This document shows positions 10,448-21,516 of a DNA stretch of 64,000 bases, one piece after another (the stretch's first letter is position 1; each line of letters starts with the position of its first letter). The notes under the pieces are model-generated. The model worked only from the letters and a program-made list of their open reading frames with translations, was not told the DNA's origin and ran no database searches. The position numbers and the translations under genes were made by a program. Source of the stretch: Paracyclopina nana (taxonomy: Eukaryota; Arthropoda; Copepoda; Cyclopoida; Cyclopettidae); the NCBI GenBank assembly GCA_019096065.1, contig JAGUCH010000009.1, forward strand, positions 2,614,001-2,678,000, read 5' to 3'.

Positions 10448-11964
10448 ATGATGGAAGGCAGTCCAGCTAAGAAGCAGAAGCAGACCACGCCTCTGGCCAT
10501 TACGCCCCCGCCCCTGAAACGCTCCTATGCGGCAGTTGTTCGCAGCAACAGTGGATGCTCTAGTAACTCGGATAATAATAAGAAAATGTCCATGATCATG
10601 GTGGACAATGTCAGCACCACTGTCGTTGAGAAACGCCCCATCATCATTGTCGAGGCCGGACCAGGAAAGGCTGCCAAGGCGGCCAAGACCTCTCCGGTCA
10701 TCGGCGAGGATGTCCTCCCATATTTGCGCCAGCTTGAACAAGCTCTGGAGCTTGAGGTCAAGTATCGCGTGCCTGTGGGAGACAACCCCGGGGGTGAGAT
10801 GTCGGGAGGGATCACTTCAGGAATGAGGGATGGATCAGCGCATGTACTGCGATGTCTCAAGGTATGGCTATTTGATTGTCCAACCTGGAAATGGAGAGTG
10901 TAATTATTTACATCGTGTCCTTTTTCACCTCAGGTTTGGTACGACCTCCCATCCGACGTCTTCTTCAATGCCATTTCGGGCATCGACCGATTCCTGGCCA
11001 AGATGAAAGCGCAGCCCAAGCACTTGTCTTGCATTGCTGTGGCTGCTTTCCATTTGGCTTGCATGCAGCACCAAAAGCTCCAGAGTGAACAGCAGATGGC
11101 CAGCGTCATCTCTGTTCCGGAACCGCTGGACCTCGTGAACATTTCTCAATCACGATGCTCCCCGTCAGATTTGCTGAGGATGCGTGCAATTTTAGCCTCC
11201 AAGTTGGAAATGAATCCTGGAGCTGGTCCAGAAGCCCCCATCACAGCCCTGACAATGCTGAGGCTGATGTTCAATGTGTCCAGGGCAGCTGCCAGCCAGC
11301 TGGGATTGACCGACTTGTTCCCTGAAACTGCATTGCCCGACCAGCTGCTTCACCAGCTGGAGATTCTGGCCTGCGACTCTTTGACGCTGCAGCATAGGCC
11401 AGCTGAAGTGGCCTTGGCTCTGCTGGCCACCAACTTTCAGAAAAAGGCCACCAGAGAGCCCGGCCACTCCACAGCCTTGATGGGGTTCATTTCTGAGCTG
11501 CAAAAATTCTGCAACGTAAGATGAAAAGATCAGAGGCAATTGGAGCAACGACATCATATTGTCATTTCTTTTTGTAGATTCCATCCAGCAGTTTTGTCAA
11601 TTGCTTGGGGATTGTGGTGAGCCAGTTGGACAAGTATAACAGCGAGTGCACGGTGGCTCATCGACAGAGGCTGGTGTGGAAATTGTCCAACCGAACCCTT
11701 CGCCACCTGAGGCCAACTGACAAGCTCAGGGCGACCTTGCCAACCATTAAAGAGTCGTCTAATTTGCAGCTCATGAGGTAAATTCAAACTTGACTAATAG
11801 AAAATTCCGATTCTTTAATTCGATTGTTATGTAGGTCCAGCAATGGATGCTCAAATGAGTCCTTGGAGTCTTTGAACTTGTCTTCTGAGGACCCAGAATC
11901 CGATCGCGAAATGGACATTGAAGAAGAAGAAGAAGAAGAAGAAGCAGCAGCCTTAGAAGACTAA
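10448..11964 (+). CDS. CycG: Cyclin G
   Basis: Four exons join in frame: 10448-10861, 10934-11515, 11578-11777 and 11835-11964 (TAA), giving 441 residues. Introns are 57-72 bp with GT-AG borders. The N-terminal 100 residues are low in complexity and basic. The cyclin box begins near residue 105 and includes FFNAISGIDRFLAKMKAQPK followed by HLSCIAVAAFHLA. The diagnostic run DRFLxKMKxQPKHLxCI is typical of cyclin G/I rather than cyclins A, B, D or E. The C-terminal region continues the cyclin fold and ends in a run of eight glutamates. G-type cyclins act in growth control, the DNA-damage response and PP2A/CDK5 interactions rather than as strict cell-cycle drivers. The start is the first of two adjacent ATGs. 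Confidence 0.88.
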
Positions 11965-13279
11965 TAATAACTTTTTTTGGCCATTACAGTGCCTTTCATT
12001 AGCACTACTCAACATAATAATTCATTGAAGAAGACCAAAGTAAGAAGAATACTTGAAAATAATGATGTTAAGAATAATAGTAATCATAATCTGACCCACC
12101 TTTAAAACTTTAAAAACAAAAAAACTTCAAAATTTCAAAAGCCACTCCCATAAAAAGTATTAAAACAAGGAAAAAACAAAAACATACACAATGTAAATTT
12201 AAATGAAAGAAAAACACACAGACTTGAAAGTTGGCATTTATGTTTTAAGGAATATGATGAAGAAGCAGCCAAAAAGGATAGATGAAAAATAACATCAAGA
12301 AATGGAAAAGTTACGAACATCAGCTATTACTACTCTACTTAAAAATGGTCATGAGGATATTCTTTTTTGAGCCATTTCTGTACATAGAAGGATTAGTGTA
12401 CTAATTATGTCTTTCAACAGCCAACAATTTAACAACTGATTTAAAGAAGAAAAAAGATTTTTGTTTCCCTCCTCTGCTGAGTGAAAGTGCAATTTTGTGA
12501 CATAATTATTATCAAGTGTGAATGTTTTTTTAAAGAACTAGTCCAAAAAATCTTTATGTTGGCTAAAAAATGATGGCACACATCCGTTCTATTGAAAAGT
12601 ATTATTCAAAAATATAATAAGATCTGCTGCTGTTTAAAAACGAATTCGATCATGGTCAAAAGGAAAATTTTTAACTGTGTGGAAGTATTTCTAGGCCCTC
12701 CCCCAAAATCCCCTCCTCATGGAAAGTTGGCAAAAAAAATAGTGATAAAATGATAACTTCAAATAAGTTTGATGTGCTAGCTACCTTATTTTTGCTGATT
12801 TTCTCTTTTTTTCTTCATTTTTTAAAAATTAGTCACTTAATATATACGGAAAAAAAATCAAAAAAAGCTGTGATAAAAAAATTTGTCCTCCTCTCAATTT
12901 CAATTTTCTGCCCCCCCTCAAAATTTTTTTGAAAGGAGAAATTGTTTGTGTCTTTAATGTTCAATCTCGAAAAAAGTCAAAAAACATTTCTCCTCTAATT
13001 TTTCTCTTCTCAATCAACGTTATAATTATATAAAAACAACAAGAGACTCAATAGCAAAATAATGTTTTTGCATGCGAGTGCGTCGTCAAAAATTCTTTTT
13101 GTCATTTAAAACCAAACGAGTACAAGAAAAAAACGCAAATAAAAAGAAGTTATAATCAACTGAACAAATAAGTTTCTATTATTCTTGCAGCAGCAAGTAA
13201 GCGCTAGAAATTTGTCACACTTTGCCAAAAAATCTGCTCGTGTCCGGACTGTTGAGCAATACAATTAGTCGTTAACATT
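11965..13279. other. 3' UTR and intergenic A/T-rich stretch
   Basis: This is about 1.3 kb of strongly A/T-rich sequence downstream of cyclin G, with many A and T runs. No gene, RNA gene or structured repeat was seen. Part of it is presumably cyclin G 3' UTR. Confidence 0.5.
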
Positions 13280-14778
13280 ATGATGCTGGTGCAGCCCATT
13301 GTGGGCTTTTTATGGCTGCATTACTTGGCAAATTCTTGGGTAAGCGTATCAACGCATCGGAAATTCGAACTTGCAAATTGACACTTGCATTGCAGCAATT
13401 TGCGGGATGCCAACAGATTTGCTTTACGCGTACTTGCACTCAAGTCATCACTGGCAGAGGTTTGAGGTACAAAAGAGCTTTGGAAATTGTCCAAAGTGAG
13501 CAATACCTTGAAGCTGCTGATCTGGACATCATCAGAAAGTATTATAGAGTAAAAAGGTACCTTTTATGAATAACCCTTCAAGATATTGTGATAGACATAC
13601 ATGTTTAGGCAAATAAACGGCTATGTCACTCCTTCTAAACAAGATGTTCCCTTTCAAACTTTGGTGGGTGCTAACACCACTGCAAGTCCTACTCCATTCC
13701 TCTTATATTTCAACCAGTCTCTTCCACTCTACAACCAGTCTCTTCCACTCGCAGGAATTGCTGCTGGGTGAGTACTGTCTGGTAGCTCTTTTTTATTATT
13801 ACGTTACCCCAAAACAGAAGCTACGTGTTCTGGTGTATCTCTTTTCAGTTAGCACCCGATTTAAAGCTGCCCATAAGAGCTGCCAGTTCAGAAATGGTAA
13901 ACGCGACGTTTCTACTTTTTAATCTTGCAGTGTTGCCATTGGTGCTATTGTATCAGTAGCAGGCTTATTGACCACTTCTCCCGCTGGAGCATTTCCATTC
14001 TTAACCAGCTCCCTAGTTCCACCAGGAAATCCATTACCAGGAACACCTTTTGGAGGTGCTTCACCAGATCAACTGCTAAAATTGAATTCGCCTAATAGCG
14101 AGGGTGCAACCGAAGAAGAATTCATTGATTTCGCACCTGAGGAGTCAAATTTGGCCCCACCTGAAGTGCTTAGCCTAGTCCCACCTGGACTGACACCTGT
14201 GGCTATTTTCCCACCTTATGCTACTCCTAGAACAGTGCCCGCTATTTCAGTCATTTTTGCAGAAAATCCCAGCCTTGCTAAACTAAAGAGACATAAAAGA
14301 AAAGCTAAAAGCAGCTTTGGTAAAATAGCTGTTACCAGAAATATACACATCCTCATAGTATTTAAATTCTAGATATATCCAGTTTGTGGGAAGACATCCA
14401 GCACTTGGCAGCAAATTTCAAGAAAAATATCAAATGCCTTCAAACTAGGCTGTACATGAAATTTAATGCAAAGAAACCTAGAAGAAAAAGGTTGCATGGT
14501 CATGACAGATTTGTGGTGAAAAGCAAAGAAGATTGTATGGAGGTGGTTGAGGAACCATTATATGGATTCAGCACCAAACTAATGCTCTTGGAGGACTCTC
14601 CATGCTCACTCAACACAACTTGCTTGAGCTCAGGTAGTCTTTAAATGCACTCTTTCACCCAAGATATCCTCAAAATCGATTTCTCACAACAGGCCTCATA
14701 CAAAATAGGCAGACAGGAGAAGAGTTCTACTCTGAAGCTCCACCTGATTGCAGACTTTCCCTCAAATCTTGCGACTAG
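13280..14778 (+). CDS. Unrecognised secreted or membrane-anchored protein, six exons
   Basis: Six exons join in frame: 13280-13339, 13396-13556, 13609-13767, 13931-14319, 14373-14633 and 14693-14778 (TAG), giving 371 residues. Exon 1 alone encodes MMLVQPIVGFLWLHYLANSW, which looks like a signal peptide. A cysteine-containing stretch follows (GCQQICFTRTCTQ). Then come a short tandem repeat (FNQSLPLYNQSLPL) and a hydrophobic run, LAGIAAGVAIGAIVSVAGLL, that could be a membrane segment or a glycine-rich hydrophobic patch. A proline-rich region precedes a basic patch (KLKRHKRKAKSSFG). The C-terminus is cysteine-bearing, and the last intron is inferred because it keeps the frame and extends the protein beyond 14644. 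I recognise no domain. Intron 3 carries a CTGGTAGC-type repeat. The 3' end lies 59 bp from that of PSME4 on the other strand. Confidence 0.7.
13779..13848 (+). repeat. CTGGTAGC-type intronic repeat, copy A
   Basis: This copy begins CTGGTAGCTCTTTTT, followed by ATTATTACGTTACCCCAA and AGAAGC. It lies in the intron 13768-13930 of the secreted-protein gene. It closely matches the first half of the copy at 26842. Confidence 0.5.
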
Positions 14779-14837
14779 AGTGCCTCAAATTGAGCGCCAG
14801 TCTCTGAATACTGTAATAATCTATTCAAAATATTGTG

Positions 14838-17800
14838 TTATGCATAGTAATTGGGCGAGACAAGTAAATCTGTCATAATTAGGAGCTGGTCCTCGGTGAA
14901 TTTGAGCCGATGCTCTGACCAATTGTCCAAATGTGTCCTCTTGAACTCCTGGAACGTGTCTTTGATCGTCTTTGGAATGGGCAACGGATCATGGAGGTGC
15001 TTCTCCAGCTCCACCAGGATTTCTGGCACAAATTCAGGCACATCATAGGGGTAAGCCTCGACCAAGGCCGACAAGCCCAAGACACCAGAATGATAAGCAG
15101 CCAATTCAGCCTTGTCGAGAGCGGCCAAATCTTTGGCCTTTTCCTTCTTGAACTTGCTGCCAGGCCCATTGCTGGCCTTTTTGGTCATTTTCCGCCGGAT
15201 TTTGCTCCGGAAATCCTTCAGTAGCCTCTGCTGGCCTTCCTTGTTGATGAACATGGAATGGAAGAGGCCACACAGGATTTTGGTGGCCTTTTGCCTCACT
15301 TGCAATGTCTCGTCACTCATCAAGCTCACAATCATGTCTTCCACCTGCTTGACATACTTGTCATGCAGGCAAATTGACATGAAGTTGGTGAAAACAAAAG
15401 TCTGGAGGAATTCCAGGATTGACATCTTGGCCTTCCACGACACGGATTGGGAGACCTTCCAGATCATCTCCAAAGCTGCGTCAATGGCAGATTTGGGGCA
15501 AATGCACACACTGAGAAAGCACAGGGCTTTCAGGCAGGTTTGACTGACATCCTTGCCTGTCTCGTTGCCGATGAACTGGCAAAAGTAGGGCAACACTTGG
15601 TAGATGTCCGGCTGCAAAGATGTGGATGTGGTCTGGATGTACTGAGTGATCAATGTGGCCAGAGTTTCCAAGGTGTGGTCCTTTTCCTCGTTACTATCTA
15701 CCTCCATGATGGAGCTACAGCTGGAGTTTTCATCGTGGGCAATGCCATTACTATTAAGGTGGCCATTCAGAACTGGGTTGTAAAAGTTGAGTGACAGCTT
15801 TGGGGTGATGGTCTGGAGGATCAACTTCATGGTGGGGTAGCCTTTGCCCATGTTGAGGCCGTTGCCATATCTGATATCAAGACTGATGACAATCGACATC
15901 AAAGCTGAAAAAGAAACATTCCAACGGAATTCTTCAAAGCAACTTATTTTAAGTACCTGAGATCTGCTGTCTAACTTTGTTGTAGGGATGGTTGTAAAGG
16001 GATTGCAAACTCTCGAAAATTTGGCAGTACAACGCCCTCAATTTCCAGTTCTGCACAATGGACTTGTTGAGGAGCTTCAAGTAGCTTTCCTGGCTGAAAG
16101 CTCCTTCTGCTGAGGAGTTTGTGATTTGCTTTTGGTCCAACAAAAGCTCAAAGAGCCATCGAAGTCGGTTTGGATCCGCTTTGTTGGTGGCTCCGGAAAG
16201 GCAAATTTCCCAATCATGGATCGTCTCAAAAGTGATGTTGCCAAGGATGGTCTTGAAACTGGGCACGAGTACTTGAGTCCACAAGTCTTGAGCCAGATTG
16301 AGGGGCCAAAACCTGGACCCTTTGATCATACCAAAGACAATTTCAGCAGCGCATCTCTGCTCGCTTTCTTCACTGCTCGAGCAAAACTTCTTGACAAATG
16401 GAACAAAAATGGTGACCATTTTCACACCGAACACTTCAAACATGCTGGAGTAGAACAGACCCTTGTCCATGCTGAAAATGTCTTCACCTTTTTTGTGCTC
16501 CACTGTGTTGAGGTCGAGAAACTTTTTGGTCTTTTCCTGGTCTTGGAAGAAGTTGGTGAATAGACACTCGATGAAGGTTGGGACTTGGCCAGTGTTGTCG
16601 CAGACTTGTCTCAGCTTCACTTTTGACTTGGGCCAACAATAGAAACTCATGTCTGGCTTCACACTGAATGGCTTGGACCAGTACTGCTCAAGATCAGAGC
16701 CACTGAGGTTGGGGTTGTATTGCATCGTTTCATTGTCATCTCGAATGCCAGGATGGTTAATCTCGTCAAAGCTGGCAGGTGGATCAATGAACACAGCTGG
16801 TCTTTTTGCCTTATACAATTTCAAAATGCACTCAACAGCCTATGAAAAAAATGATAGATAGTCTAAGATCCCAATATACTATTCTCAAAATTTTCTTACC
16901 TGAAAAGCAATGACTCGAGTGTGAATGTCATCATGGAGCAAACAATCGAGCCACATTTGGATCACATTTTGGGGAGGCTTGTGATCAGCCACCAACATTG
17001 TCAATAACATTCCCACAGCCATTTGGTGATGACGCCAATGCAAATTTCCACCTTGCACCATTTGACAGATGCTCTTTTCCAAAGCCAAGAAATCCGCATC
17101 CTCCTCATTATCTACGCCATTCTTCAAGTCGGTTTTGACTTTGGAAAGGCCAAGCATGCCCAGGCTAGCCTCACTTAGGCTCGCGGGCCTGGTGGGCAAG
17201 GTGTAGAGAGCAAAGTCTGTGTAGGATCGATTGCATTTGATGCTGAAATCCTTGAGCAATTCCACAATGGACTGCTTGTCCGAATGTTGAGCCTGCACCA
17301 AGGATGGCATCAACGCCAAGGCGTTCTTCCACGAGTAGAAGAACACGTGCTTCTCCATCGACAAGACAAACAAAGCACCTTTGAACTGCTGATGGGAAAT
17401 GCCCTCAGGTTGCAGGCAGTTCTTGATGAGGGGAATCACAATTTCGTGACTCTCTGGGACAACCCTGCTGACAATCTTGAAGAGTAGCTCTTGAGCATAA
17501 GATCTGACATCACTGTAATGAGACACTGACAAGTTGAACACATCAATGACAACTTGAGTGGGCAACGTTTCGCTAATCAGAAAGTTCTTCAGCCAAATGT
17601 GAGTTTCATGCTGGATGCAGATTCTGTCAATGTGGATGTTCCACAAATGTTTTTTGTTGCACACCAATTTGTTCAACCGATGCACCTTTATAGATCGATG
17701 CTCCTGAAAGCAAAGAAAAAAAACACTTCCATAGTATTTGCTCTTAATCTTCTAAGTATACGAATATTTACCTCCATGTGATCATGCAATTCATCTTCGT

Positions 17801-20672
17801 CCAGACCAAACGAGAAGAGCAAAACATCATACACAGCCACAACAGCATTCAGTGCTTCAGTATCATCTGGAGTTGAGTCCATCAAGTGCTTCTGCACATT
17901 TTGCATGCACTTGAGGACAGTTTCACGAATATGGTCGCCATTCTTAAAGGACAGACTGAATCTCTTCAAGAAGCCCAAGTTGTCTGATATGCAGCTTTGG
18001 AATGGCCCAGTGGCAATGGACGGCATCAGTTCGGACGATCCATGGATCATCTTGTAAATCTGCCTCAGACTTCTCAAAATCTCTTCCTTCTCCAACTCAG
18101 CCTCATTTTTAGTCCATTTGTCTAGCAAGGTGAGCTGAGACTTGAAGTACCTCTCGAGCAGCTCTTGAGCTATCTCCAATTCCGCCTTGCCTGGCAAGTA
18201 CCACTCCACTTGCAGTTCATCGAGACTGATCGATTTCCCCCATTGAAATGCATCCCTGCACCAGGTGACGTTATCCTTAAAAAATTACATTTCAACCTGA
18301 TAGCTTATTTTAGTGAAGAAAAAGTTACCTTGTGTGTGAAATAGTTTTGCAGAGGTCTCACATGCACTATGTTGAACAGCAAGTTTTCGAGCACATTTGA
18401 GGCCATCTCATATTCTTCTTTGAGGTCAAGCAAGAGAATCTTGTCCAGAACGGCGCAAAGCTTGTCCATATGCTTGAGCAAGCTGGCACTCGGTCCAGGA
18501 GGCAAAACACTCAGCATCTTGGTTGACACCACCTCACCCAGCATCAGCATGTTGAATTGAAGCTCAGTGTCAGCTTTGTGAGTGTCTTGCACTGTATTAG
18601 TCCTGTCTCCAAGAATTGCCTCAATTCTGGAACAACAATGAGGTACAAAAAACTCCAAGGTTGGCTCGGGCTGAACTGCTGCCATTCCTTTCACCATGGA
18701 GGCGAAAATGGCTCCGGCCACAGCTGGCTCCAGGATGTGATCTTGGGCATAGCGCTTGAGTTTCTCGAGGACCATGTTGAAATGCTTCATATTCAGTCTC
18801 GAGACTAGCTTTTGGAACGTCTCCGTGATTGCTGCATCAGCTGCGAGTTCTTCATCGTTGAGGGACTCTTCCATGACGTCCGCATCATGCCTGATTTGCT
18901 CCCTTGAGGAGTTTTCCAGCATTGTCAAGCACTTGTCCACGAATGATACTACAAAATCCTCAAATGCTGAGGTCTGGCAGAGCAATTGGTCCTCGGTAGA
19001 GGTTGTCTTGATTCCAGACCTTGCAACAGGATGACTGAAATCGATCAGCCAAATCATCTCAAAGAGGTCAGAAAGGAGGATAAAGATGTCGGTGGACTTC
19101 CAAATATCATTGATGTTGATGCCAGTGACTATATTCACGACAACCTAACACAAAATCATTTATGTTTCTAAAACTGCTACTATGCGGTTGGTATTACCTT
19201 TATGACATCCAAGGGATAATTTTCCACTAAGGGCCTTGAGCAAGCACTCAGCGAGGCTAAGCAAGCTGTAAATCGATGAGGTTCAGTCAATGACTCGGAT
19301 GCATTCTGAAGCCGCTCCAAAAGCGGCGGAATGATCAACTCTGGACGAATCGTGCTCAAGATGTTGAAAATGTGCTTCCTCTCATCATCATAGGGATTGT
19401 ACAGGATGTGAAACACAACTGGAATCAAGGACTGGACAAAATGGTCCACGTCCTCATCTGATAGTTTCATGTCTTCTGGAGTCTTGGATGGCCACTTGTC
19501 ATTATGCCTCTCCAAATGGAGCCTGTAGATGAAGCTAGTGCACAAGTTGTGCACAAACATGTGAAGTGCTTCAGCGGCAACGTTGCTGGCATTGGCAGGA
19601 TGATAGTATGACTCTATGGCTAAAAGCATCTTGTCCAGGTGAGCTTGAACGACTTGTCCTCGAGGTCCGCCCAATGCTGACACAATCCATCTACAAATCA
19701 AAAATTGATGCTCGAATACTTATCAATACCTATGTATGTTCACATACCTGCTAATGAAGGGAAATGATCCTGACTCACTAAGCCCAAACTTGACCTTGAC
19801 TCCAGATTGCCCATAGGTAACAGGGAGGCAAAAAGCAACCATGAATTTAGTGAACAAAGGCTCCACATGAGGAGTCCAGTCAATTTTGCCATTATTGTGA
19901 AAAGCCAGCCTCGTAAAAAGGCCAAACAATTCAGTTTCCCAAGAAGGTGAATTACTAAAGGAGCCCCAAAGAGTGAAAAACTCATCAAACCACAACTTCC
20001 ACCCCTTTTCAGGAGGAATGGAGCTAGTAGTGGGCAGGAACAATGACAAGTATTTCATGGCCTCGATGATAGCCCTGTCAAATGGGCAGAGCAGAGGGCG
20101 AAACTTATCAAGGATTTCTTGCGTCGAGTCATGGCTGAAAAAGGACCTGGTAAACTTCACCACCGACCTCAATGTTGGCTTCAATCCAGGTTGAACTTTG
20201 ATCAGACCACGTGCTGAATCAGAACTGTCTTCGTACTTGTAAACAACTGGGAATAAAAACCATTACAGCTTCAACTTTTTCAGGGTGAACTAACACGTTT
20301 ACCTTCATAGAGAGGTCGCCAATCTAGGACTAAATCAGAATCGACCAAAAGATACTTTTTCTTAATCAAACTGATGAGAATCTTGCCAAATTTCTCCAGA
20401 CTTAGTGGGTCAACATTCGGAGTCGTGAGAAGAACATAGGAGGCTTTGATGAACCAAATGTGATCCTCCAGACTGAACCTGAGCCCATAAAGGGCCATGT
20501 ATTTTTGCAAGTTGGTCATCCATTTATCCAGGATGGGCATGTCAAGCTTGGCCTTGCTCAAATGGGCCTTAAAGTTGACTTTGATCTCTTGCAAGTAATT
20601 GTCAGCATCTTGCTCCAAATCCGCTGAGTATGGAAGGAATTTGTTGTACGGATTCGTTCTTTGAAACTTCAT
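14838..20672 (-). CDS. PSME4: Proteasome activator complex subunit 4 (PA200/Blm10)
   Basis: Eight exons on the minus strand join in frame: 20672-20303, 20246-19748, 19690-19198, 19144-18329, 18275-17772, 17703-16900, 16839-15957 and 15904-14838 (TAA). All seven introns are GT-AG and 52-68 bp long. The 1811-residue product is close to the roughly 1840 of mammalian PSME4. The sequence is alpha-helical HEAT-repeat protein throughout. The N-terminus (NKFLPYSADLEQDADNYLQE) and the C-terminus (residues DTFQEFKRTHLDNWSEH, then a final YYA) match the family; the last three residues insert into the 20S core to open its gate. PA200 caps the 20S proteasome in the nucleus and promotes ubiquitin-independent turnover, notably of acetylated histones. 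The gene appears intact. Its ATG lies 844 bp from that of the divergent Spd-2-like gene. Confidence 0.92.
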
Positions 20673-21516
20673 GGCGAATTTCTGTTGTTTTGTCTCACAG
20701 CCACAGTAGTTTTAACAGTCCGCCAAATCGACGGGGCAAAAACAGTGAATGGGCAGCTTTTTTTGTTGTGAAATGTGTTCTGATTCTTCAAAAAATTCTC
20801 GTGTTCGCGAAATGGTGTTTTCGTGCGCTATATCTAAAAGGTTGAGAAAACTCTTAAGGGACTGTTCTATTTTAAAGTAATGCGCCATATAAAGATGTTC
20901 CTCGTGTTTTGAATGTTTTTTTACAAAGCTGAATTTAATCTGCTTTTTGACTTTGGAAAAAGCCAGAACTGTAAGATTCTGTAAGGAAAAAGTTTGATTC
21001 TGGAAACCTTGAATGTTTTGACGAGAAACGTGAGCTTTTGTTTTGACGCACAAGGTGGCGCTAATGGTATTTTAGAAGCCTTAAAAAATGAGAAACACCT
21101 CCGTTAATGACTTTGTTATATTTAATTAGGTGCAAATGTTGTTTAAAGAAATAATATTTATCAGTTAGGCAAAATTTGAATCATGAAATTGCAAAGATCT
21201 CATTGCGTCAAAAACAATTTTTCTTCAAACATTATTTTGACTAATGCATTCACTATTTCCTTATGAAATTAAATTAAACTCAGTCAAATGTTACTGCGCT
21301 AATGATTGAAATTTGAGCATCAAAATTTTGGCAAATTATTCTGGAATCAATCTAAGCAAGTCTGTCGCTTTCATTGCCCAAAAGTTTTGATGAATAACCG
21401 GAGCAATCTTATGTTGAATTATTTTGACTATTGCAGTCATTATTTTGAGTTTGAAATCGCGCGCGGTCTGTTGTTGCTGACGACTTGATGTCACTCAAAA
21501 AAGTCGCGAAGTGACC
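20673..21516. promoter_or_regulatory. Shared divergent promoter region of PSME4 and the Spd-2-like gene
   Basis: This 844-bp region separates two start codons facing away from each other, so both promoters must lie here or in untranslated exons. I see no unmistakable TATA box or other core element. The call rests on gene geometry only. Confidence 0.45.
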
